From: DATIHQ01 sp035480535
Lineage (GTDB): Bacteria; Chlamydiota; Chlamydiia; Chlamydiales; SM23-39
DNA length: 19,001 bases
Direction: 5' to 3'
Assembly: GCA_035480535.1 (NCBI GenBank)
Contig: DATIHQ010000110.1
Location: 1 to 19,001 of the forward strand
The position numbers and the translations under genes were made by a program. The notes under the pieces were generated by a model. It saw only the letters and a list, made by a program, of their open reading frames with translations. It was not told the origin of the DNA and did no database searches. Positions 14,818-19,001 of the stretch are shown here, in pieces. Each line of letters opens with the position of its first letter. The first letter of the stretch is position 1.

Positions 14818-14822
14818 CCTCC
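14818..14822 (-). promoter_or_regulatory. Ribosome binding site fixing the Inc-like gene start
   Basis: GGAGG on the minus strand, five bases before ATG 14812, the strongest such site near this open frame. It also covers an in-frame ATG four codons upstream, which is thus unlikely to be used. Confidence 0.6.
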
Positions 14823-14861
14823 ATTAATAGGGAAAGAGCATAACGTTTGTGGGGGTTTCGA

Positions 14862-15494
14862 TCAAGAGTTCTCAGCAAGGAGTTGGATGACTTCGGCGTC
14901 CTCGGTTTGGGGGAAGTGGGCGTAGAATTGCCCCACGGCCATGAAGGAGGAGGGAGCGTGAAGACAAACGACTTCATCGACTTCTTCTTTGAGCCGCTCC
15001 AGGGTATCGGGGGGAGCGATGGGGACGGCGATAATGAGGTGGGCTGCTTTCATTTTCTTTAAATAAGCGATCGAGGCGCGGATCGTGGCGCCAGTGGCGA
15101 TGCCGTCGTCAATGAGAATGAGGGTTTGGCCGCTAAAGTTTTGCGGAGGTTTGCCTTTTCGGTAAAGGGTGAGCCGGCGAGCCGCTTCCCATTGTTCTTT
15201 TGCAATGGTTTTGTCGATGTAGGAGCGGGGGATGTCGTAGTGGGCAATTAGATCTTGATCGAGGAGAGTGATATCGCCGGCAAGGGCGCCGATGGCTAGC
15301 TCAGGATTGTCGGGGGCCCCGATTTTGCGGGGAATGATCACATCGAGAGGAAGGTGGAGGGCTTTGGCGACTTCATGGCCAATCACAACGCCTCCGCGAG
15401 GAAGGGCGATGATTTGGGTGTTGGGAGCTTTTTTATATTTGGAAAGCGCCTTAGCGAGCTGCTGCCCAGCTTCTTTGCGATCTTTAAAATACAT
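14862..15494 (-). CDS. Predicted phosphoribosyltransferase (COG1926 type)
   Basis: From ATG 15494 the product is 210 residues; a TTG at 15512 would add six residues, but related proteins begin near the MYFKDRKEAGQQLA stretch (1-14). LILIDDGIATGATI (125-138) is the PRPP-binding loop of type I phosphoribosyltransferases, and ALPRGGVVIGHEVAKAL (30-46) and PRKIGAPDNPELAIGAL (55-71) are typical of the COG1926 branch. The reaction usually transfers a phosphoribosyl group between PRPP and a base, but the substrate for this branch is not well known. It would be cytosolic. The purine permease elsewhere in the window suggests salvage only by loose association. It is divergent from manA with a 73-bp gap. 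Confidence 0.85.
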   Translation of the reverse strand: MYFKDRKEAGQQLAKALSKYKKAPNTQIIALPRGGVVIGHEVAKALHLPLDVIIPRKIGAPDNPELAIGALAGDITLLDQDLIAHYDIPRSYIDKTIAKEQWEAARRLTLYRKGKPPQNFSGQTLILIDDGIATGATIRASIAYLKKMKAAHLIIAVPIAPPDTLERLKEEVDEVVCLHAPSSFMAVGQFYAHFPQTEDAEVIQLLAENS

Positions 15495-15567
15495 AGGATT
15501 CAGAGTAGCCAATAAGAAATTTGTCTGCTATAGGTTTCAATTATTGAACAATGGAAGTAGTTGAAAG

Positions 15568-16500
15568 ATGTATCCCATTCGGTTTGAGCCAATTATACAA
15601 GATTATGTCTGGGGCGGCGATCGGATCAGCCGCAAATATCATCGTTCCCAAAAGGGGCGCATCGCTGAATCGTGGGAGATCTCCGATCGGGATGATGCGA
15701 TGAGTGTTGTAGCCAATGGATCCTATAAAGGGCGAACTCTTCGGGATTTAATGCGCGAGCTGGGAGAAAAATTATATGGCCATGGAAAAAAATATGATCG
15801 ATTTCCTCTTTTATTGAAGATCATCGATGCGAAAGAGAACTTGAGCCTTCAGGTTCATCCCAACGAACGAACAGCGGCGGAACTTAAGGGAGAACCGAAA
15901 ACAGAAATGTGGGTCGCTCTTGAGCCTAGCTGTGTTTATGCTGGACTCAAGAAAGGGATGGGGCAAGCCGAATTGCTGAAGGCCTTGAAGGCCAATCATC
16001 TCGATGATGTTTTAGAGAAAGTTGATCTCAAACCTCGCGAGGCGATCTATCTTCCTGGAGGACGGATCCATGCCATTTGCGGGGGGAGTCTTTTGTATGA
16101 AGTGCAGCAAAATTCCGATACGACCTATCGCCTTTACGACTGGGGACGCACCACTCGGCCGTTGCATCTCAAAGAAGCCCTTGTGGCCATCGAATGGGGC
16201 GATCAAAAAGGCGCTAAACTCACGCCGCGCCACCTAGAAAGCGATATGGAACATCAATTGATTTCGCTGGTTTCTTCTCCTCACTTCGTTGTTTTGCGCA
16301 TCGATGTGTTTAAGTATTGGCAGGCGACTCCTACGGCTCATTCGTTCCAGGTGTTCTTCTGCCTGGAAGGAGAGGGGCATATCATTGTCGATGAATACAA
16401 AGAGCCTTTCCAAGCTGGCTCTACTTATTTGATTCCGGCTGATAGCAACTCTATTCGGATCGAGGGAAAGTGTGAAGCCCTCTGGATCCGCGCCGAATAA
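15568..16500 (+). CDS. manA: Mannose-6-phosphate isomerase, class I
   Basis: This 310-residue cytosolic enzyme interconverts fructose-6-phosphate and mannose-6-phosphate and opens the route to GDP-mannose. It matches the short bacterial class I type: the N-terminal PIIQDYVWGGDRI (8-20), then LSLQVHPNE (92-100) with zinc ligand His97, KTEMWVAL (111-118) with Glu113, and YLPGGRIHAI (161-170) with His168. EVQQNSDTTYRLYDWGR (178-194) holds the conserved Arg region. The C-terminal cupin half (about 235-310) is complete. ATG 15568 has only a weak ribosome binding site (GAAAG). Downstream lies the REP-like hairpin, which may stop transcription. Mannose-derived sugar nucleotides could feed the glycosyltransferases at the other end of the window, but this is inference. 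Confidence 0.93.
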   Translation: MYPIRFEPIIQDYVWGGDRISRKYHRSQKGRIAESWEISDRDDAMSVVANGSYKGRTLRDLMRELGEKLYGHGKKYDRFPLLLKIIDAKENLSLQVHPNERTAAELKGEPKTEMWVALEPSCVYAGLKKGMGQAELLKALKANHLDDVLEKVDLKPREAIYLPGGRIHAICGGSLLYEVQQNSDTTYRLYDWGRTTRPLHLKEALVAIEWGDQKGAKLTPRHLESDMEHQLISLVSSPHFVVLRIDVFKYWQATPTAHSFQVFFCLEGEGHIIVDEYKEPFQAGSTYLIPADSNSIRIEGKCEALWIRAE

Positions 16501-16516
16501 AAATCTCAAACGGATA

Positions 16517-16640
16517 CTTAGTAACAGGGGCACCTGACTTTATTCAACGCAAAGACGCAAAGACGCAGAGAAGAGGATATAATTTTTCTTTGCGCCTTTG
16601 CGTCTTTGCGTTTAAAAGAGGCACACACACCTGTTACCAA
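16517..16640 (+). repeat. REP/MITE-like nested inverted repeat with ACGCAAAG units
   Basis: The inner arms are 25 bp (16546-16570 and 16588-16612) with two mismatches, each built of three copies of an 8-base unit, ACGCAAAG or a close variant. Outer arms continue the pairing with GTAACAGG (16521-16528) and CCTGTTAC (16630-16637) and partial matches between. The element fills the gap between the convergent manA and methyltransferase genes. Similar ACGCAAAG-rich palindromes are known to me from many unrelated genomes. It may also act as a terminator. Confidence 0.75.
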
Positions 16641-16647
16641 ATGCTGG

Positions 16648-17403
16648 TTAAGGACTTCTGATTCGAATCGCGATTTGTTCGTGATGAATGTTGTAGGCGA
16701 GATATTCTGCTTGATAGCCTGTAGAATCGAGGAATTCTTGGAGCGCCTTGAGTTCATGGTTTTCAAATCCAGGATAGTTATAGAGCTCATCAAAAACAAT
16801 GATGGTTCCTGGCTGAATGCGATCCTTCAGATTTTGAAATACACACGATGTGGAAGAGTAGAGATCGCAATCGATATGCACAAAGGCAACTGGCCCCTCA
16901 TGCGTTTCTAGAAAAGCGGGAAGCGTATCGGAAAACCATCCTTTGATCAATTCGACATTATTGAGAACGGGGGGAAGAAAATTGGGTTGTTTAAAAGAAA
17001 AAGCTCCTTTTTTACACTCCGCCCTCCAATCTTCAGGAAGCCCCTCAAACGAATCGAATCCAAAGATTTTTTTCCGGGGATTTAGGGCCGCGATGAAATT
17101 GATCGTCTTTCCCGAACAAACCCCAAATTCTAAAAACATCCCCTCCTGAGAAGCGGCTGCGTCGGAGCCAAACTTAAGAACTTCAGCATCTGACACATAT
17201 TGGATCGCCTTCGAAAGATGCCGATCGACAAAGGTTTGAGAAGGCTCCCAAAATGGCTTATTCAAGGGATAAAAATGGAGGACCTGGTGGCCAAATGTCT
17301 TATGGGTTGGGGGAGTAGGGAGATTGATGATCTGACCCCAATCAAATTTTTCTGCTGCCATGCAAGTTCCTATGAGAAGTAACGATAGTAATGCTTTCGT
17401 CAT
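16648..17403 (-). CDS. Exported TylF/MycF-type SAM-dependent methyltransferase
   Basis: This 251-residue protein has a signal peptide (MTKALLSLLLIGTCMAA) and a class I methyltransferase domain (about 65-251) of the TylF/MycF (macrocin O-methyltransferase) family. Motif I is FLEFGVCSGKTINFIA (90-105); KKIFGFDSFEGLPEDW (111-126) is the family hallmark; VAFVHIDCDLYSSTSCVF (172-189) carries the Asp pair that binds metal; and IIVFDELYNYPGFENHE (201-217) is also typical. Such enzymes methylate sugar hydroxyls in antibiotics or glycans. The signal peptide is unusual because SAM is a cytosolic cofactor. It echoes the exported glycosyltransferases at the left end of the window. The ATG overlaps the upstream stop as ATGA, so it is coupled to the DJ-1/PfpI gene. 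A sugar acceptor is inferred from the family only. Confidence 0.85.
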   Translation of the reverse strand: MTKALLSLLLIGTCMAAEKFDWGQIINLPTPPTHKTFGHQVLHFYPLNKPFWEPSQTFVDRHLSKAIQYVSDAEVLKFGSDAAASQEGMFLEFGVCSGKTINFIAALNPRKKIFGFDSFEGLPEDWRAECKKGAFSFKQPNFLPPVLNNVELIKGWFSDTLPAFLETHEGPVAFVHIDCDLYSSTSCVFQNLKDRIQPGTIIVFDELYNYPGFENHELKALQEFLDSTGYQAEYLAYNIHHEQIAIRIRSP

Positions 17404-17909
17404 TTTTTAAGAAACTCAATCATTGCTTTGCAAAACTGGGGCAAATCATGCGGCGTGCGGGAGGTAATTAGATTCTTATCCACTACAACTGCCTTATCGG
17501 AATAGCGGGCCCCTGCGTTTTCAAGATCATCTTTGATGGCGCTAAAGCCGGTCACATGTCTTCCGCTCAAGATCTTGGCTGAAATGGGAACCCATCCCGC
17601 GTGGCAGATGAAGGCGATCATTTTTCCCGCCCCGTTCATCTCCCGCACGATCTCAAGCGCTCTTGCATACCGACGCATTTTATCAGGAGCATATCCACCC
17701 GGAATCACCAAGCCGTCAAAAGATTTCACCTCGGCCTTTTCATAAGAAATATCGGCCTTACAAGGATAGCCATGTTTTCCACTATACACCTTGCCCGCCT
17801 CAGGCCCGGCGATAACTACCTTGCACCCCTCTTCCTCCAACCGGATTTTGGGATACCACAGCTCGAGATCTTCGTAGATGTCATCGACAAAAATAAGAAT
17901 GGATTGCAC
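17400..17909 (-). CDS. DJ-1/PfpI-family protein
   Basis: I choose the GTG at 17909 (169 aa), because AGAGGA lies six bases upstream and the fold begins at once with QSILIFVDDIYEDLELWYP. The frame stays open further upstream but that part overlaps the divergent gene. Glu13, FDGLVIPGGYAPDKMRR (64-80) and AFICHAGWVPIS (99-110), with nucleophile Cys102, match the DJ-1/PfpI superfamily. RHVTGFSAIKDDLENAGA and NLITSRTPHDLPQF are typical of the PfpI branch. Members act as glyoxalases or deglycases, proteases or stress proteins, and the sequence does not say which. The protein should be cytosolic. The gene is coupled to the methyltransferase gene, and only 34 bases separate it from the divergent lipase gene. 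Confidence 0.88.
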   Translation of the reverse strand: MQSILIFVDDIYEDLELWYPKIRLEEEGCKVVIAGPEAGKVYSGKHGYPCKADISYEKAEVKSFDGLVIPGGYAPDKMRRYARALEIVREMNGAGKMIAFICHAGWVPISAKILSGRHVTGFSAIKDDLENAGARYSDKAVVVDKNLITSRTPHDLPQFCKAMIEFLKK

Positions 17910-17915
17910 GATATT

Positions 17916-17921
17916 TCCTCT
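17916..17921 (-). promoter_or_regulatory. Ribosome binding site supporting the GTG start of the PfpI gene
   Basis: AGAGGA on the minus strand, six bases before GTG 17909. It decides against longer upstream starts, which would overlap the divergent gene. Confidence 0.55.
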
Positions 17922-17943
17922 TTGTCCAATACTTATAGTGAAA

Positions 17944-18651
17944 ATGATGAAAATACTCAATTGGATTTGGGCGAGTCTCGTCGAGTGCGTAGCCTTCCTG
18001 GTTGTTATCCTTGCCCTTCCGCTTCGCTATTTCAAAGCCTATCAACAACCCGCTGGGAATTCAGCCGGGCGGCCGATTCTATTAGTCCCTGGGTACGTCA
18101 ATGATAGCTCCGTCTGGTTTTATCAAAGATGGAAACTACAAAAAGCAGGCCTAGGCCCTATTTACACCCTCAACTATGGACACCCCTTCCGCTCCATCCA
18201 TCACTATGCGCAAAAGGTGAAGGAAAAAGCGGAACAAATCGCCCGGGAAACAGGGCGGGACGATCTCATCCTCATCGGCCATTCGATGGGGGGCCTCGTC
18301 GCCGCTGTTTATGCCACGCAATTGGCCCCATCCGGAAAAGTGACAGATCTCATTACCATCGCCACCCCTTTCAAGGGAACAATAATGGCTCATCTGGGGC
18401 TCGGTCCCAATGCGCGCGAGATGAGGCCGAATTCCTCCCTGCTCAAAGAATTGGAACTCTCCAAAGCCCTCCCTTTTCGTTTCTATCAAATCGCCACGAA
18501 AACAGATGGGCTTGTTAGGCCCAATTCTGCTCTTGTGGGACATCATCCCGACAAGCAATACCTGCTCGATGGGATTGGCCATGCCTCTTTGGCCTATTCA
18601 AAAAAGGTGGCAGAAAAGATTGTTGAGTGGTTAGGGCATGTCGTCAACTAA
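17944..18651 (+). CDS. Membrane-anchored alpha/beta hydrolase, lipase-like
   Basis: From ATG 17944 (or 17947) the product is 235 residues. Residues about 6-27 form an N-terminal membrane anchor or signal sequence. The alpha/beta hydrolase domain starts at RPILLVPGYVNDSSVWFYQ (43-61), where PGY forms the oxyanion part. LILIGHSMGGLVAAVYA (108-124) holds nucleophile Ser114, and the likely triad partners are Asp188 (KTDGLV) and His213 (GIGHASL). ITIATPFKGT (137-146) is typical of triacylglycerol-lipase and PGAP1-like members. It could hydrolyse a lipid ester at the membrane. The ribosome binding site is weak. The last codons (LGHVVN and the stop) lie inside the inverted repeat of the downstream element, so the natural C-terminus may have been replaced. 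It is divergent from the PfpI gene. Confidence 0.85.
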   Translation: MMKILNWIWASLVECVAFLVVILALPLRYFKAYQQPAGNSAGRPILLVPGYVNDSSVWFYQRWKLQKAGLGPIYTLNYGHPFRSIHHYAQKVKEKAEQIARETGRDDLILIGHSMGGLVAAVYATQLAPSGKVTDLITIATPFKGTIMAHLGLGPNAREMRPNSSLLKELELSKALPFRFYQIATKTDGLVRPNSALVGHHPDKQYLLDGIGHASLAYSKKVAEKIVEWLGHVVN

Positions 18652-18795
18652 ATCGCGGAGAGCTCTTCGCGGCTTTTCCAGCAGCTTTTCAGGGCTGCCC
18701 TTGGCCTAGTCTTCAGCTATGTCCTACGGGCGTGCATGAAAATCTGCAGAAAAATCCATCAAAGATCTCCCGGAGACTTAATTGACGACACGCCC
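18634..18795 (+). mobile_element. 162-bp MITE-like element flanked by TA
   Basis: The left end GGGCATGTCGTCAACTAA and the right end, read on the other strand as GGGCGTGTCGTCAATTAA, are near-identical inverted repeats; similarity continues with about ten mismatches over roughly 38 bases. TA lies just outside both ends (18632-18633 and 18796-18797), as expected for a TA target duplication. There is no transposase gene, so it would be a non-autonomous element. It lies between the lipase gene and the partial gene and contributes to both of their 3' ends. Confidence 0.75.
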
Positions 18796-19001
18796 TAGCG
18801 GATTGAGACCTGATCCCCTTCGATCTCAATTTGGATCCAGAGGTCGCGGGGGGAGATGGTAACGACTTCTTCGTGGGCGATGTTGCGGGGCCAGGCGAAA
18901 TGATCTTGGTTGACGACCCATTTTAATTTATATGTGCCGGGCCGCTTTTGAAAACTGCCGGCGCCCCGATAGCCGTGGATATCGCGCGGCTTTAGGGGAA
19001 T
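18795..19001 (-). CDS. 3' part of an unrecognised gene (68 codons visible)
   Basis: On the minus strand an open frame enters from the right edge and runs to TAG at 18795-18797. The visible 68 residues include KPRDIHGYRGAGSFQKRPGT, then YKLKWVVNQDHFAWPRN and a regular strand-like end (DLWIQIEIEGDQVSIR). Codon use and the steady frame support a real gene, and the content suggests a beta-rich domain. I do not recognise the family. The stop codon is made by the TA flank and the first base of the adjacent repeat element, so the original end may lie elsewhere. The start is outside the window. Confidence 0.65.
   Translation of the reverse strand: MPLKPRDIHGYRGAGSFQKRPGTYKLKWVVNQDHFAWPRNIAHEEVVTISPRDLWIQIEIEGDQVSIR

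Noticed and set aside
14813..14977. N-terminal extension of the Inc-like open frame
   Set aside because: It overlaps the phosphoribosyltransferase gene on the same strand and lacks a ribosome binding site; GGAGG points to ATG 14812.
16546..16612. Repeated ACGCAAAG units as a possible CRISPR array
   Set aside because: Units are contiguous 8-mers without spacers and form a palindrome, which is not a CRISPR layout.

Overview
The window looks like a compact piece of chromosome from an obligate intracellular bacterium of the chlamydia-like group (order Parachlamydiales; Waddlia-like would fit, but I cannot prove the species from sequence alone). The reasons are the many small exported proteins of lineage-specific type, a two-membrane-segment protein resembling a chlamydial inclusion membrane (Inc) protein, the presence of tandem paralogues without known domains, and the mixture of housekeeping genes with secreted accessory genes. 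Genes are packed tightly on both strands, with ATGA or GTGA overlaps inside operons and short tail-to-tail overlaps between convergent genes. There are no rRNA or tRNA genes and no CRISPR array.

Region 1 (1-2705, minus strand): a three-gene operon of glycosyltransferase-fold proteins, each with an N-terminal signal peptide fused almost directly to the first strand of the fold. In order of transcription these are a GT2-type protein with a TPR-like tail, a small GT31/Fringe-like protein, and a GT17-type (MGAT3-like) protein. Only the GT17 member keeps an intact DxD metal-binding motif. A small coiled-coil protein lies downstream under its own likely promoter. Region 2 (2800-7373): a thioredoxin-like [2Fe-2S] ferredoxin, a PiT phosphate transporter, an exported cyclophilin-type prolyl isomerase followed by an unknown 158-residue protein, an AzgA-type purine permease, and an M48-like membrane protein whose HExxH zinc motif has become RELAQ.

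Region 3 (7489-12518): a large unknown protein with a possible cysteine-hydrolase C-terminus, a DUF1761 membrane protein followed by a clear rho-independent terminator, a GT28/MGDG-synthase-like glycosyltransferase, and two translationally coupled paralogues that share an HVHPxKFLxTIFSN domain, one with a signal peptide and one membrane-anchored. Region 4 (12519-14497): a 228-bp GC-rich inverted-repeat element containing two homologous hairpins with compensatory stem changes, directly upstream of a tandem pair of exported proteins with kinase-like signatures. Region 5 (14477-19001): the Inc-like protein, a phosphoribosyltransferase, mannose-6-phosphate isomerase, a REP-like nested hairpin, an exported TylF-type methyltransferase coupled to a DJ-1/PfpI protein, a membrane-anchored lipase-like hydrolase, a 162-bp MITE-like element flanked by TA, and the 3' part of another gene.

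The recurring theme is enzyme folds that usually need cytosolic cofactors (nucleotide sugars, ATP, SAM) carrying export signals, several with missing catalytic residues. I infer that this is a set of exported modification or binding proteins, possibly acting in the host; the sequence shows the signals and motifs but not the function. ManA could supply mannose-derived sugar nucleotides, but there is no direct link to the glycosyltransferases beyond proximity.
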